Of a stretch of 64,000 nt of DNA, positions 53,575 through 63,553 are shown piece by piece. The stretch comes from Asaia sp. W19 (GTDB lineage: Bacteria > Pseudomonadota > Alphaproteobacteria > Acetobacterales > Acetobacteraceae), in the NCBI RefSeq assembly GCF_003994335.1, contig NZ_PNQZ01000013.1, positions 186,001 to 250,000 on the forward strand, given 5' to 3'. The notes under the pieces were generated by a model. That model had not been told where the DNA came from, ran no database searches, and worked only from the letters and a program-made list of their open reading frames with translations. Positions within the stretch are counted from its first letter, which is position 1. Each line of letters begins with the position of its first letter. Position numbers and translations under genes: made by a program.

Positions 53575-54950
53575 CTGCGGCGCACTCCTCTGCCCAGGTC
53601 AGATTTGCCCGCATTGCGACCGCGCTGCTTGCGAATCAGACCCTGATAACGATGGGCGACCAGATGAGACTGGACCTGCGTCATGGTATCGATCGTCACG
53701 GAAACGATGATGATCAGGCTCGTCCCACCGAAATAGAAGGGCACGTTGTAACGGCTGATAAGGATCTGCGGAAGCAGACACACAGCCACAAGATAGAGAG
53801 CGCCGATCGTCGTTAGGCGCGAAAGGATGCGGTCAAAATAGCGCGCGGTGTTGGATCCGGGGCGGATACCGGGCACGAACCCTCCCTGCTTGCGCAGATT
53901 CTCAGCCGTCTCCTCCGGGTTAAACGTCACCGCGGCGTAAAAATACGAGAAGAAGAGAATCATCGCCGCGTAGAACAGCATATAGAGTGGCTGTCCCTGC
54001 CCCAGTTCCTGCCCGAGCGTGCTGAGCCAGCCCGGCATCCCCTTGCCGTTCATGAAGCCCGCAACCGTGACGGGGATCAGAAGTACCGACGAGGCGAAGA
54101 TCGGCGGGATCACGCCTGCCGTATTCACCTTGAGCGGCATATGGGAAGAGTCGCCACCGAACATACGGCTGCCGACCTGACGCTTGGGATACTGGATCAC
54201 GACCCTGCGCTGCGCCTGCTCCATGAACACGATGAATGCGATCGTCGCACCCGCGAGAACAAGAAAGAGCAGCACGAAGAACGGCGAGAGCGCACCGGTA
54301 TAACCGAGCTGGAAAAGGCTTGCGAGAGCATGGGGAAGATTGGCCACAATACCCGCGAAAATGATGAGCGAGATACCATTGCCCACACCACGCGAAGTGA
54401 TCTGTTCACCCAGCCACATCAGGAACATGGTACCGCCCACAAGCGTCACCACACAGGACATGATGAAGAAGGGGCCCGGAGCGACAACGGCCAGCGCTCC
54501 GGTCTTGCTCGTCATGTGCTCAAGTCCCACGGCGATACCATAGGCCTGGAACAAGGCGATAAGCACGGTCAGATAGCGCGTATAGGCGTTGAGCTTCTTG
54601 CGCCCCTGCTCGCCTTCCTTCTTCAGGGTCTCGAGCGAGGGCAGCGCCGTGGAAAGCAACTGCACGATGATCGAGGCGCTGATATAGGGCATGATGTTCA
54701 GGGCGAACACGGTCATACGCCCGAGCGCACCACCGGTGAACATGTCAAACATGCCGATGATGCCGCCCTGATTCTGATTCAGGAGCTGACCCATCACGGT
54801 CGCATCGACCCCAGGGACCGGAATATAGGTACCCAGGCGATAGATGATGAGCGCGCCCAGCGTGAACCAGATACGCTTTTTGAGTTCCGTCGCCTTGGCG
54901 AATGAACTCAGATTGAGATTGGCGGCAAGCTGCTCGGCTGCGGAGGCCAT
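53571..54950 (-). CDS. secY: Protein translocase subunit SecY
   Basis: 459 residues with ten membrane helices, including the plug-region sequence IMPYISASIIVQLLS and the C5 loop GSRMFGGDSSHMPLKVN. It forms the SecYEG channel for export and membrane insertion. A terminator-like hairpin lies just upstream, between rplO and secY, so its expression may be tuned separately from the ribosomal genes. The C-terminal tail is basic. Confidence 0.97.
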   Translation of the reverse strand: MASAAEQLAANLNLSSFAKATELKKRIWFTLGALIIYRLGTYIPVPGVDATVMGQLLNQNQGGIIGMFDMFTGGALGRMTVFALNIMPYISASIIVQLLSTALPSLETLKKEGEQGRKKLNAYTRYLTVLIALFQAYGIAVGLEHMTSKTGALAVVAPGPFFIMSCVVTLVGGTMFLMWLGEQITSRGVGNGISLIIFAGIVANLPHALASLFQLGYTGALSPFFVLLFLVLAGATIAFIVFMEQAQRRVVIQYPKRQVGSRMFGGDSSHMPLKVNTAGVIPPIFASSVLLIPVTVAGFMNGKGMPGWLSTLGQELGQGQPLYMLFYAAMILFFSYFYAAVTFNPEETAENLRKQGGFVPGIRPGSNTARYFDRILSRLTTIGALYLVAVCLLPQILISRYNVPFYFGGTSLIIIVSVTIDTMTQVQSHLVAHRYQGLIRKQRGRNAGKSDLGRGVRRR

Positions 54951-54963
54951 CCACCGGTCCTTT

Positions 54964-55000
54964 CAACAAAAACAGCGTCGCCGCAGGCGCGGGACGCTGT
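54964..55000 (-). terminator. Terminator-like hairpin between rplO and secY (possible attenuator)
   Basis: On the minus strand ACAGCGTC (55000-54993) pairs with GACGCTGT (54979-54972), followed by TTTTGTTG and then the secY ribosome site GAAAGGA. A second hairpin, CGCGCAC/GTGCGCG at 55021-55040, precedes it. Partial termination here would lower secY relative to the ribosomal genes. Confidence 0.6.
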
Positions 55001-55057
55001 TCAGGATTACCGTCGTTCGTCGCGCACGAAAAGGTGCGCGATGAGCGTTTCGGGCGA

Positions 55058-55543
55058 TCAGGCTTCTGCCGGAGCTTCAGCCTTGGCGGCAACCTTGACA
55101 GAGCCACCAGCCTTCTCGACAGCCGCAATCGCGGTTGCAGAGGCGCCGGAGACTTCAACGGTCACTGCACGGGTCAGCTCGCCCTTTGCAAGCAGGCGGA
55201 TACCGGCATACTTGCCAGTGCCCACCAGACCAGCGGCGCGCAGAGCCTCTTCAGTGATCGTTGCGCCTGCCTGAAGCTTGCCATCAGCCAGTGCACGGTC
55301 GATCGCGCCCAGATTCACAGGAGCAAATTCCTTGCGGAAGATGTTCTTGAACCCGCGCTTCGGCATACGACGGTACAGCGGAAGCTGACCACCCTCGAAG
55401 CCGTTCAGCGAGACGCCTTCACGGGCCTTCTGACCCTTGACGCCGCGACCGGAGGTCTTGCCTTTGCCCGAGCCGATACCACGGCCCAGACGCTTCTTGC
55501 GGTAACGCGCACCGGCGTTATCGCGCAGTTCATTCAGGTTCAT
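55058..55543 (-). CDS. rplO: 50S ribosomal protein L15
   Basis: 161 residues from the ATG at 55543. Conserved opening [20 protein letters not shown], then [20 protein letters not shown]. The longer in-frame start was rejected because it would overlap rpmD. The Ala/Glu-rich tail is lineage-specific. Confidence 0.97.
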   Translation of the reverse strand: MNLNELRDNAGARYRKKRLGRGIGSGKGKTSGRGVKGQKAREGVSLNGFEGGQLPLYRRMPKRGFKNIFRKEFAPVNLGAIDRALADGKLQAGATITEEALRAAGLVGTGKYAGIRLLAKGELTRAVTVEVSGASATAIAAVEKAGGSVKVAAKAEAPAEA

Positions 55544-55544
55544 A

Positions 55545-55730
55545 TCAACCCTCCACCTGGATAAGGTGGGCAACCTTGCGGATCATGCCGCGAACCGAAG
55601 GAGTATCCTCCAGTTCACGAACACTGCCGATGCCGCGCAGGCCCAGACCCACGAGGGTCTCAGCCTGGCCGGGCTTGCGCCCGATAGCCGAGGCGATCTG
55701 CTTGACGCGAACAGTCTTGTTCTCAGCCAT
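55545..55730 (-). CDS. rpmD: 50S ribosomal protein L30
   Basis: 61 residues from the ATG at 55730 ([17 protein letters not shown]), the standard length. Conserved [18 protein letters not shown] follows. It overlaps the rpsE stop by eight bases and is one base from rplO. A much longer frame through this region reads rpsE out of frame and was rejected. Confidence 0.96.
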   Translation of the reverse strand: MAENKTVRVKQIASAIGRKPGQAETLVGLGLRGIGSVRELEDTPSVRGMIRKVAHLIQVEG

Positions 55731-56304
55731 TGGTCGCCTCCACTGCCTCGTCAGACGCTGCATCACGCTTCGCAAACAGCTCAGAGGCCTTCTTGCCACG
55801 GCGGCTCGCGACAGCGCGGGGGCTGCTGCAACGCTCGAGAGCGGCAAAGGTCGCCTTGACCATGTTATGCGGGTTACGGGTCCCGAGGGACTTCGCAACA
55901 ACGTCATTAACGCCCAGCGATTCAAAGACGGCGCGCATCGGGCCGCCTGCGATGATGCCGGTACCGGCTTCAGCTGCACGAACCACAACCTTACCAGCAC
56001 CGAAATGCCCGTAGGAGTCGTGATGCAGTGTGCGGCCTTCCTTCATCGGAACGCGGATCATCGTGCGCTTGGCGCGCTCGGTGGCCTTGCGGATCGCTTC
56101 CGGCACTTCACGGGCCTTGCCCGCTCCATACCCGACGCGACCCTTCTGGTCACCAACGACAACCAGGGCAGCAAAAGCGAAGCGACGTCCACCCTTGACC
56201 ACCTTGGCCACGCGGTTGATCGTTACCAGCTTGTCGACCAGATCGTCGCCTTCGCGTTCCCGCTCGCGACCACCACGGCCGCCTTCTCTTGGCTCACGTG
56301 CCAT
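55723..56304 (-). CDS. rpsE: 30S ribosomal protein S5
   Basis: 193 residues from the ATG at 56304. The start is Arg/Gly/Glu-rich, followed by the double-stranded RNA-binding-like domain [18 protein letters not shown] and [17 protein letters not shown]. It contributes to accuracy and ribosome assembly. It overlaps rpmD by eight bases. Confidence 0.97.
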   Translation of the reverse strand: MAREPREGGRGGREREREGDDLVDKLVTINRVAKVVKGGRRFAFAALVVVGDQKGRVGYGAGKAREVPEAIRKATERAKRTMIRVPMKEGRTLHHDSYGHFGAGKVVVRAAEAGTGIIAGGPMRAVFESLGVNDVVAKSLGTRNPHNMVKATFAALERCSSPRAVASRRGKKASELFAKRDAASDEAVEATNG

Positions 56305-56317
56305 GTGTGATCCTTCC

Positions 56318-56680
56318 TTAGAACGAAAGGCCGCCCTCGCGGGCAGCTTCGGCCAGCGCCTTGACGCGGCCATGATAGAGATACGCACCGCGATCGAACA
56401 CGACCGCCGTCACGCCGGCGGCCAGAGCGCGCTCTGCAACCAGCTTGCCAACGACCGAAGCCGCATCGACATTCGCACCCGTCTTGCCCGCCTCGCGGAG
56501 GGTCTTCTCGAGGGTGGAAGCGCTGGCGAGGGTGACGCCCTGAGCGTCGTCGATCACCTGTGCGTAGATGTTCTTGCCAGAACGGAAGACCGACAGACGC
56601 GGCCGGCCACCGCTCTTGCGGCGAAGCTGGAAGCGAAGCCGCTGACGGCGCCGTTCCTGCAATCCATGCTGCGTAGCCAT
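56318..56680 (-). CDS. rplR: 50S ribosomal protein L18
   Basis: 120 residues. Conserved [20 protein letters not shown] and the end [20 protein letters not shown]. It binds 5S rRNA. The start overlaps the rplF stop by one base (TAATG). Confidence 0.97.
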   Translation of the reverse strand: MATQHGLQERRRQRLRFQLRRKSGGRPRLSVFRSGKNIYAQVIDDAQGVTLASASTLEKTLREAGKTGANVDAASVVGKLVAERALAAGVTAVVFDRGAYLYHGRVKALAEAAREGGLSF

Positions 56681-57216
56681 TATTTCTTCTTGCCTTCCTT
56701 ACGACGGAGAACTTCGGTCTCGTAACGCACGCCCTTGCCCTTATAGGGTTCCGGCTTGCGGAAGTTACGGATATCGAGCGCAACCTGACCAACACGCTGC
56801 TTGTCGTTCCCTTCAACCGTGATGGCCGTGGGACGGGGCGTGGTGATCTTCACGTCGGCCGGGATCGGGTAGACGACGTCGTGGGAATAACCCAGATTCA
56901 TCACCAGGTTCGAGCCCTGCACGCTGGCGCGGAAACCCGTACCGGTGATTTCGAGCGTCTTGCTGAAACCTTCGGACACGCCCTTGACCAGGTTGGCGAC
57001 GATGGCACGGGTTGTACCCCACATCGTCCAGGTCTCGCGCGAACGGTTACCCACCGGAAGGATCGAAACCTTGCCGTCTTCCACCTTCGCCTGAACGAAG
57101 CGGGTCAGAGGCATGCTCAGCGAACCGCGCTTGCCCTTGGCGGTCAGGGACCCGTCAGCAATGGACACATCCACGCCAGCAGGAATGACAACCGGATACT
57201 TGCCTACTCGTGACAT
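56680..57216 (-). CDS. rplF: 50S ribosomal protein L6
   Basis: 178 residues from the ATG at 57216 ([18 protein letters not shown]). The C-terminal block [19 protein letters not shown] is typical. The longer frame runs into rpsH and was rejected. Ten bases separate it from rpsH. Confidence 0.97.
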   Translation of the reverse strand: MSRVGKYPVVIPAGVDVSIADGSLTAKGKRGSLSMPLTRFVQAKVEDGKVSILPVGNRSRETWTMWGTTRAIVANLVKGVSEGFSKTLEITGTGFRASVQGSNLVMNLGYSHDVVYPIPADVKITTPRPTAITVEGNDKQRVGQVALDIRNFRKPEPYKGKGVRYETEVLRRKEGKKK

Positions 57217-57226
57217 GTGATCCTCC

Positions 57227-57625
57227 TCAGAAGACGCGGCAGAGGACTTCGCCACCGACATTCGCGGCGCGAGCCTCGATATCCGAAAGGATACCGCGCG
57301 GGGTGGACAGGATCGACACGCCGAGACCGGCATACACGCGCGGCAGTTCCTTGATCTTGGAATACACGCGACGGCCCGGCTTGGACACGCGGTGGATTTC
57401 CTTGATCACGGGCTGGCCGTCTGCATATTTCAGCTCGATGCGCAGCTGAGAGACACCAGCGCGCAGCTCTTCCGTGGTGTAGCCACGGATGTAACCTTCG
57501 CGACGCAGCGCTTCCAGAACGTTCGCACGCAGCTTGGAAGCCGGCGCGATGCAAGCCGCGTGACGGGCACGCTGGGCGTTGCGAATGCGGGTGAGCATAT
57601 CACCCAACGGATCGGACAGGGACAT
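57227..57625 (-). CDS. rpsH: 30S ribosomal protein S8
   Basis: 132 residues, beginning [19 protein letters not shown]. Conserved C-terminal [17 protein letters not shown]. It is a key assembly protein and, in E. coli, a feedback repressor of the spc operon; whether that holds here is not shown. Confidence 0.97.
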   Translation of the reverse strand: MSLSDPLGDMLTRIRNAQRARHAACIAPASKLRANVLEALRREGYIRGYTTEELRAGVSQLRIELKYADGQPVIKEIHRVSKPGRRVYSKIKELPRVYAGLGVSILSTPRGILSDIEARAANVGGEVLCRVF

Positions 57626-57636
57626 TCGCTTCTACC

Positions 57637-57942
57637 TTACCAGCTCGACTTGACCATACCGGGGATCTGGCCGGTGGAGGCCAGGTCGCGCAGGGCGATA
57701 CGGCTCAGCTCGAACTTGCGGTAGTTCGCGCGGGGACGTCCCGAAACCTTGCAGCGCAGACGGAAACGAACACGCGACCCGTTGCGCGGCATTTCTGCCA
57801 GCTTCAGGGTTGCGTCGAAACGCTCCTCTACCGGAAGGCTCCGGTCCTTGATGATATCTTTCAACGCGGTCCGCTTCGCCTTGTCGCGCGTCGCCATATA
57901 GGCGCGCTTGGCGTTGCGGTTCACGGCGGAGATTTTTGCCAT
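57637..57942 (-). CDS. rpsN: 30S ribosomal protein S14 (zinc-free form)
   Basis: 101 residues, the longer form lacking CxxC zinc motifs. Conserved RNGSRVRFRLRCKVSGRPRA and the end GQIPGMVKSSW. Eleven bases precede rpsH. Confidence 0.97.
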   Translation of the reverse strand: MAKISAVNRNAKRAYMATRDKAKRTALKDIIKDRSLPVEERFDATLKLAEMPRNGSRVRFRLRCKVSGRPRANYRKFELSRIALRDLASTGQIPGMVKSSW

Positions 57943-58057
57943 GCTAAATCTTCTCCCGGAACCTGTCGGGCCAATCCCAACGGTTTTCCAAACAGCGTGT
58001 GTATATAGGGAGCCGGGCTTCCTTTGGAAAGGAAAAAACCCGGCTCAACCCGATAAA

Positions 58058-58624
58058 TCAGGCAGTGAAGGGCAGATCGAACGCCTTGAGCAGCGCTTTT
58101 GCCTCTTCATCGCTCTTCGCCGTGGTGACGAAGATGATGTCCATGCCGCGTACGGAGTCGATCTTGTCGTAGTCGATTTCCGGGAACACGATCTGCTCCT
58201 TGATGCCCATGGCGAAGTTGCCACGACCGTCAAAGCCCTTGTTCGGGGGCAGACCGCGGAAGTCACGGATGCGCGGCATCGCGATCGTCACGAGACGATC
58301 GAGGAATTCGTACATACGTGCGCGGCGCAGGGTCACCTTACAGCCGATCGGCAGGCCTTCACGGATCTTGAAGCCGGCGATTGCCTTGCGGGCAACCGTC
58401 TTGACGGGCTTCTGACCGGAGATGGCTGCCATTTCGGCAACGGCGGCATCGAGCTTCTTCTGGTCGCCGGCGGCTTCGCCAACGCCCATGTTCAGCACGA
58501 TCTTTTCCAGCTTCGGAACCTGCATGGCGTTCTTGTAGCCAAACTGCTCGCGCAGCTTGTCACGGAGAACGTCATTGTAACGCTGCTGCAGGCGCGGCTG
58601 GATGCGGGTAATGGTCTCGCTCAT
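58058..58624 (-). CDS. rplE: 50S ribosomal protein L5
   Basis: 188 residues. Conserved [16 protein letters not shown] and [17 protein letters not shown]. It binds 5S rRNA and contacts the P-site tRNA. A gap of 115 bases to rpsN is one of the larger ones in the cluster. Confidence 0.97.
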   Translation of the reverse strand: MSETITRIQPRLQQRYNDVLRDKLREQFGYKNAMQVPKLEKIVLNMGVGEAAGDQKKLDAAVAEMAAISGQKPVKTVARKAIAGFKIREGLPIGCKVTLRRARMYEFLDRLVTIAMPRIRDFRGLPPNKGFDGRGNFAMGIKEQIVFPEIDYDKIDSVRGMDIIFVTTAKSDEEAKALLKAFDLPFTA

Positions 58625-58634
58625 TGTCGCCCCC

Positions 58635-58955
58635 TTAGCCTTCGATCACTTCGCCGGTCACCTTGGCGACACGGACCTTGCGCCCATCCTCGAGCTGACG
58701 GAAACCGACGCGAGTCGGCTTGCCGCTCTTCGGATCGACGAGCTTCAGGTTGGACAGATGAACCGGCATTTCCTTGGCGATGATACCGCCTTCCTGGTTC
58801 ATGCGGGTCGGCTTCTGGTGACGCTTGGCCACAGCCACGCCGCGCACGATGGCCTTTTCGACCTTCGGCAGGACGGCAAGGACTTCGCCACGCGTGCCGC
58901 GTGAAGAGCCGGAGAGGACCAGAACCTGGTCACCCTTCTTGATGCGAGCAGCCAT
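58635..58955 (-). CDS. rplX: 50S ribosomal protein L24
   Basis: 106 residues. KOW motif at the start ([20 protein letters not shown]) and conserved [20 protein letters not shown]. It initiates large-subunit assembly. It overlaps the rplN stop by one base. Confidence 0.96.
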
Positions 58956-59323
58956 TATAGCACCTCCGGAGCCAGGGAGATGATCTTCATGAACTTGCGC
59001 GCGCGCAGCTCACGAACCACCGGGCCAAAGATACGCGTACCGATCGGTTCCATCGACTTGTTGATCAGCACGGCCGCATTCTTGTCGAAGCGGATAGCGC
59101 TGCCGTCAGCACGACGAACGGGGTAGGACGTGCGAACGATGACGGCCTGATGCACGTCACCCTTCTTCACCTTGCCGCGGGGAATCGCTTCCTTGACGGA
59201 CACGACGATCACGTCGCCGACCGAGGCGGTTTTCCGCTTGGAGCCGCCCAGCACCTTGATGCACTGCACCTGACGTGCGCCGGAATTATCGGCGACGTCC
59301 AGATTGGTCTCGGGATGGATCAT
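58955..59323 (-). CDS. rplN: 50S ribosomal protein L14
   Basis: 122 residues. Begins [20 protein letters not shown], the invariant opening apart from the variable second residues. Conserved RSYP-like segment and the end [11 protein letters not shown]. Fourteen bases separate it from rpsQ. Confidence 0.97.
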
Positions 59324-59337
59324 TTCTCAGTCCCCTC

Positions 59338-59619
59338 TTACGCTGACGCCTGAGCCGGCGCCGCAGCTGCTGCCTCAAGGGCCGCACCGTTGCGGGTAAT
59401 CACCGTCCAGGTCTTGCGCTTGGAAATCGGTGCACATTCTTCGATGCGCACCGTGTCTCCGATCTTGCACTCGTTCAGCTCGTCATGCGCCGCGTACTTC
59501 TTGGAACGACGAATGAACTTCTTATAGAGCGGGTGCATGATACGACGATCAACAAGAACGGTAACCGTCTTGTCCATCTTGTCGCTCGTCACTCGCCCTG
59601 TCAGGACGCGCCTTGGCAT
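59338..59619 (-). CDS. rpsQ: 30S ribosomal protein S17
   Basis: 93 residues from the ATG at 59619 ([18 protein letters not shown]). Conserved [19 protein letters not shown] and [18 protein letters not shown]. An Ala-rich C-terminal tail is lineage-specific. The longer frame overlaps rpmC and was rejected. Confidence 0.96.
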   Translation of the reverse strand: MPRRVLTGRVTSDKMDKTVTVLVDRRIMHPLYKKFIRRSKKYAAHDELNECKIGDTVRIEECAPISKRKTWTVITRNGAALEAAAAAPAQASA

Positions 59620-59632
59620 CGTCCGTCTCCTC

Positions 59633-59866
59633 TCAGGACTCTGCGGCGGACGTTTTTGCGCCCGCCTTGTTCTTCGATTGATGCGCCACCGTCTTGATGC
59701 GAGCAATCGCACGACGGAGAACGCGAACGCGTCCGACTCCCTCGGACTGGCCCGTGGCAGCCTGGAACCGGAGGTTCAGCTGCTCACGCTTCAGGTCCAG
59801 AAGAAGGGCCTGCAGTTCATCAGGGGACTTGGCGCGAAGATCGGCTACCTTGTAAGCGTCAGCCAT
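59633..59866 (-). CDS. rpmC: 50S ribosomal protein L29
   Basis: 77 residues. Conserved [20 protein letters not shown] and [14 protein letters not shown]. It lies at the peptide exit tunnel and docks trigger factor and SRP. Two bases after rplP. Confidence 0.95.
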   Translation of the reverse strand: MADAYKVADLRAKSPDELQALLLDLKREQLNLRFQAATGQSEGVGRVRVLRRAIARIKTVAHQSKNKAGAKTSAAES

Positions 59867-59868
59867 TC

Positions 59869-60285
59869 TTATGCCTCCCCGATACGGGTGATGAACTTGG
59901 TCTTGATCGGCAGCTTCGCTGCGCCAAGAGCCAGAGCCTCACGTGCCACTTCAGGCGGCACGCCTTCGATTTCAAACAGCACGCGACCGGGCTTCACGCG
60001 GGCCACCCAGAACTCGGGCGAGCCCTTGCCGGAGCCCATGCGGACTTCGGCAGGCTTCGTGGAAACCGGCAGATCCGGAAAAATCCGGATCCACACGCGA
60101 CCGGCACGCTTCATCGCACGAGTGATCGCGCGACGCGACGCCTCGATCTGGCGTGCGGTGATACGTTCGGGTTCAAGAGCCTTAAGGCCGAACGCGCCGA
60201 AATTCAACGTCGTTCCGCCCTTGGCCAACCCATGAATGCGGCCCTTATGGGCCTTGCGAAACTTAGTCCGCTTCGGGGAAAGCAT
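59869..60285 (-). CDS. rplP: 50S ribosomal protein L16
   Basis: 138 residues. Conserved opening [19 protein letters not shown] and the [19 protein letters not shown] block. It organises the A-site region of the large subunit. It follows rpsC by 47 bases. Confidence 0.97.
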
Positions 60286-60332
60286 GGTGTCGTATCCTCA
60301 TGCGCCTCGCGGCGCTTGTCATAATCTACTGC

Positions 60333-61010
60333 TCAGCGCTGCGGCGCTTGTTCCGCTGCACGACGGTCCTGAGCCATCGGATCATGGGCAAGGATTTCAC
60401 CCTTGAAGATCCAGACTTTCACACCGCACGTACCATAGGTCGTCTTGGCAGTGGCGATACCGTAATCGATGTCGGCGCGCAACGTGTGAAGTGGCACGCG
60501 ACCTTCGCGATACCACTCGATACGAGCGATTTCCGCGCCACCGAGACGGCCGGAGCAGTTGATTCGGATACCCTGCGCGCCAAGACGCATGGCAGACTGA
60601 ACCGCACGCTTCATCGCACGACGGAAGGCCACGCGGCGCTCCAGCTGCTGCGCAATGTTCTCGGCAACCAGGGTCGCGTCGATTTCAGGCTTGCGGATCT
60701 CGACAATGTTCAGCGCAACGTCGGTCTTTGCCAGGCGGCTCAGATCCTTGCGCAGAGCATCGATGTCCTGACCCTTCTTGCCGATGACGACGCCAGGACG
60801 CGCTGCATAGATCGTGACGCGCGGCTTCTTGGCCGGGCGCTCGATCACAACGCGGGAGACGCCTGCACCCGACAGCTTGCGACGCAGATAGGCGCGCAGC
60901 ATCAGGTCTTCATGCAGCAGACGGGAATAGTCATTGCCAGCGTACCAGCGGCTATCCCAGGTGCGGTTTACGCCGAGCCGGAGCCCGATCGGATTGACTT
61001 TGTGTCCCAT
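60333..61010 (-). CDS. rpsC: 30S ribosomal protein S3
   Basis: 225 residues from the ATG at 61010 ([20 protein letters not shown]). The KH domain ([20 protein letters not shown]) and the S3 C-terminal domain ([23 protein letters not shown]) are present. The longer frame would enter rplV and was rejected. Confidence 0.97.
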   Translation of the reverse strand: MGHKVNPIGLRLGVNRTWDSRWYAGNDYSRLLHEDLMLRAYLRRKLSGAGVSRVVIERPAKKPRVTIYAARPGVVIGKKGQDIDALRKDLSRLAKTDVALNIVEIRKPEIDATLVAENIAQQLERRVAFRRAMKRAVQSAMRLGAQGIRINCSGRLGGAEIARIEWYREGRVPLHTLRADIDYGIATAKTTYGTCGVKVWIFKGEILAHDPMAQDRRAAEQAPQR

Positions 61011-61011
61011 A

Positions 61012-61443
61012 TCAGGCTGCCTTCTGCTCTGCTGCGTCCTTGCCCTTGCCCTTCGGCGCAGGCGCTTCGTCTGCAGCGCGCTCGGCAACGACGATCTTCA
61101 GATGGCTGAAGAACTTCTCGATGCGCGAGGAACGACCACGGCCACGAGCGTGGAAGCGCTTCATGACGATCGACTTGCCAACTTCTGCGGTCTTGACCAC
61201 GAGCTGATCGACATCGAGCTGATGATTGTTCTCTGCATTGGCCACAGCGCTCTCCAAGGTCTTGCGAACCTGCTGAGCGATACGGCGACGCGAGAACGTC
61301 AGCGCTGCGATTGCCTTGTCTGCCGGCTGGTTGCGGATCATCGCCGCAACCAGGTTCAGCTTGCGCGGGCTGACGCGGATGTTGCGGGCAACAGCCTGCG
61401 CTTCCGTATCAGCGAGTGTGCGAATGTGCTTCGGCTTGCTCAT
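61012..61443 (-). CDS. rplV: 50S ribosomal protein L22
   Basis: 143 residues. Conserved [20 protein letters not shown] and [20 protein letters not shown] followed by [10 protein letters not shown] Lys/Ala-rich C-terminal tail extends beyond the usual length. It lines the exit tunnel. Confidence 0.96.
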   Translation of the reverse strand: MSKPKHIRTLADTEAQAVARNIRVSPRKLNLVAAMIRNQPADKAIAALTFSRRRIAQQVRKTLESAVANAENNHQLDVDQLVVKTAEVGKSIVMKRFHARGRGRSSRIEKFFSHLKIVVAERAADEAPAPKGKGKDAAEQKAA

Positions 61444-61445
61444 GA

Positions 61446-61724
61446 TCAGCCCCGCTTCGACTTCTTGTCGGAAGCATGACCGGGGAACGTGCGTGTCGGC
61501 GAGAACTCACCGAACTTGTGCCCGACCATGTTTTCCGTCACCTGCACCGGCAGGAACTTGTGGCCATTATAAACGCCGAACGTGAGTCCGACGAACTGCG
61601 GCAGGATGGTGGAACGACGCGACCAGATCTTGATCACCTCATTACGACCCGAAGCGCGCGACGCTTCAGCCTTGCCGAACAAGTACCCGTCAACGAACGG
61701 GCCCTTCCAGACGGAACGTGCCAT
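61446..61724 (-). CDS. rpsS: 30S ribosomal protein S19
   Basis: 92 residues, the standard length. Begins [16 protein letters not shown]; conserved [20 protein letters not shown] and [17 protein letters not shown]. Sits two bases before rplV. Confidence 0.97.
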   Translation of the reverse strand: MARSVWKGPFVDGYLFGKAEASRASGRNEVIKIWSRRSTILPQFVGLTFGVYNGHKFLPVQVTENMVGHKFGEFSPTRTFPGHASDKKSKRG

Positions 61725-61741
61725 CTCTGTTTGCCCCCTTC

Positions 61742-62572
61742 TTACTTGCCGGTCTTGCGGCGACGGATGATCAGGCTGTCCGTCTTCTTGTTAACACGAG
61801 TCTTGTAGCCCTTGGTCGGCTTGCCCCACGGCGTAACCGGATGACGGCCACCAGAGGTACGGCCTTCACCACCACCATGCGGATGGTCGACCGGGTTCAT
61901 GACGACGCCACGGTTATGCGGACGACGACCGAGCCAACGGTTGCGCCCGGCCTTGCCGAGATGCTGGTTCATGTTGTCGGGGTTCGACACCGCGCCAACA
62001 GTGGCCATGCATTCGCCACGGACGAGACGGAGCTCACCGGACTGCAGCTTGATCTGGGCGTAACCGGCATCCTTGCCGACCAGCTGGCAATACGTGCCAG
62101 CCGAACGGGCGATCTTGCCACCAGCACCGGGCTTCAGCTCGATGTTGTGCACGATCGTACCGACAGGCATCGAACCCAGCGGCATGGCGTTGCCCGGCTT
62201 CACGTCAGTGCGTTCGCCAGCGATCACCTGATCGCCAACCTTAACGCGCTGCGGTGCCAAGATATACGCCAGCTCGCCGTCTTCGTACTTGATCAGCGCG
62301 ATGAAGGCGGTGCGGTTCGGGTCATATTCCAGACGCTCGACCGTGCCGGCCACATCGAACTTGCGACGCTTGAAGTCCACATAACGGTAGGACTGCTTGT
62401 GCCCGCCGCCACGGAAACGCGACGTAGTACGACCGTGGTTGTTACGGCCGCCCGTCTTGTTCTTGCCTTCGGTCAGCTGCTTGACCGGCTTGCCCTTATA
62501 GAGCTCGCTGCGATCGATCAGAACCGTGCCACGTGTGCTCGGCGTCGTGGGATTAAAGTGCTTGAGTGCCAT
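61742..62572 (-). CDS. rplB: 50S ribosomal protein L2
   Basis: 276 residues. Conserved [17 protein letters not shown] and the peptidyl-transferase-adjacent loop [13 protein letters not shown]. The gene is followed by rpsS after 17 bases. Confidence 0.98.
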   Translation of the reverse strand: MALKHFNPTTPSTRGTVLIDRSELYKGKPVKQLTEGKNKTGGRNNHGRTTSRFRGGGHKQSYRYVDFKRRKFDVAGTVERLEYDPNRTAFIALIKYEDGELAYILAPQRVKVGDQVIAGERTDVKPGNAMPLGSMPVGTIVHNIELKPGAGGKIARSAGTYCQLVGKDAGYAQIKLQSGELRLVRGECMATVGAVSNPDNMNQHLGKAGRNRWLGRRPHNRGVVMNPVDHPHGGGEGRTSGGRHPVTPWGKPTKGYKTRVNKKTDSLIIRRRKTGK

Positions 62573-62588
62573 GGTATCCTATCCCGCG

Positions 62589-62930
62589 TCAGCCCAGCTT
62601 CGCGGTGAGGTCAATGGACTGACCTTCCGCAAGCTGAACATACGCCTTCTTGATGTCCGAACGGCGACCAGGACGGCCCTTGACCATCTTGGTCTTGCCC
62701 TTCTGCACCAGCGTGTTCACGGAGACGACCTTGACGCCGAAAAGCGTCTCGACCGCAACCTTGATTTCCGGCTTCGCGGCGGTCATCGCCACGCGGAAAA
62801 CAACTTGGTTACGCTCGGAGAGGGCCGTCGCCTTCTCGGTGATGAGCGGCGCGCGAACGATGTCAAACATCGCTTCACGCGTCATGCGCTGCGCCTTCGT
62901 GCGGCGCGCAAGAACGATGCCCGTGGTCAT
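62589..62930 (-). CDS. rplW: 50S ribosomal protein L23
   Basis: 113 residues. The conserved core begins [18 protein letters not shown]. An N-terminal extension of about 20 residues ([16 protein letters not shown]) precedes it; the ATG at 62930 overlaps the rplD stop by four bases (ATGA) and is kept, though the internal ATG at 62870 could also be used. Docking site for trigger factor. Confidence 0.94.
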   Translation of the reverse strand: MTTGIVLARRTKAQRMTREAMFDIVRAPLITEKATALSERNQVVFRVAMTAAKPEIKVAVETLFGVKVVSVNTLVQKGKTKMVKGRPGRRSDIKKAYVQLAEGQSIDLTAKLG

Positions 62931-63541
62931 GCCAGGCGCTCCTTGAGACCCTCGAGCCCTGCGCGCGTCAGCACGAGAACATCGTGGTTCAGAATGTCAT
63001 AGACGTTGGCGCCGATCGTGGGCAGCACGTCGATCTTGGGCAGGTTGCGCACAGCGCGACCGAAAGCCACATCAACGGCGCCGTCGACGATCAGGGCGGA
63101 GGACCAACCCAGCGCAGCCAGCTTTGCAGCAGCTTCACGGGTCTTGGTCACACCAGCGGCCTGATCGATGACGATCAGCTTGCCCGCTGCGGCCTTCTGC
63201 GACAGCGCAGAGATCAGGCCGAGGCGACGCACCTTCTTGGGCAGGTCATAGCCATGGTCGCGAACGACCGGACCATGAACGACGCCACCAGTGCGGAACT
63301 GCGGTGCGCGCAGCGAGCCCTGACGTGCCGAGCCTGTGCCCTTCTGGCGGTACGGCTTCTTGGTCGTGCCAGAAATCTCGCCCATGCCCTTGGTGCGGTG
63401 CGTACCAGCGCGGCGCTTGGCCAGCTGCCAGTGGACAACGCGTGCCATGATGTCCGTGCGCGGGGTAGCGCCGAACAGTTCCTCTGGCAGGGTCACCGTT
63501 CCGGCGCTGCCATTATCGAGGGTTTTGATATCGTATTCCAT
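62927..63541 (-). CDS. rplD: 50S ribosomal protein L4
   Basis: 204 residues. Conserved [20 protein letters not shown] and [19 protein letters not shown]. In E. coli L4 also represses the S10 operon; no such element can be tested here because the operon start is outside the window. Confidence 0.97.
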   Translation of the reverse strand: MEYDIKTLDNGSAGTVTLPEELFGATPRTDIMARVVHWQLAKRRAGTHRTKGMGEISGTTKKPYRQKGTGSARQGSLRAPQFRTGGVVHGPVVRDHGYDLPKKVRRLGLISALSQKAAAGKLIVIDQAAGVTKTREAAAKLAALGWSSALIVDGAVDVAFGRAVRNLPKIDVLPTIGANVYDILNHDVLVLTRAGLEGLKERLA

Positions 63542-63553
63542 CGCCCTCAGTCC

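Noticed and set aside
52775..54950. Absence of rpmJ (L36) after secY as a deletion
   Set aside because: Many alphaproteobacteria carry rpmJ elsewhere; adk between secY and rpsM is the usual order.
55545..56000. Long minus-strand frame starting at 56000 that contains L30
   Set aside because: Only its last 61 residues match L30; the rest is out-of-frame rpsE sequence.
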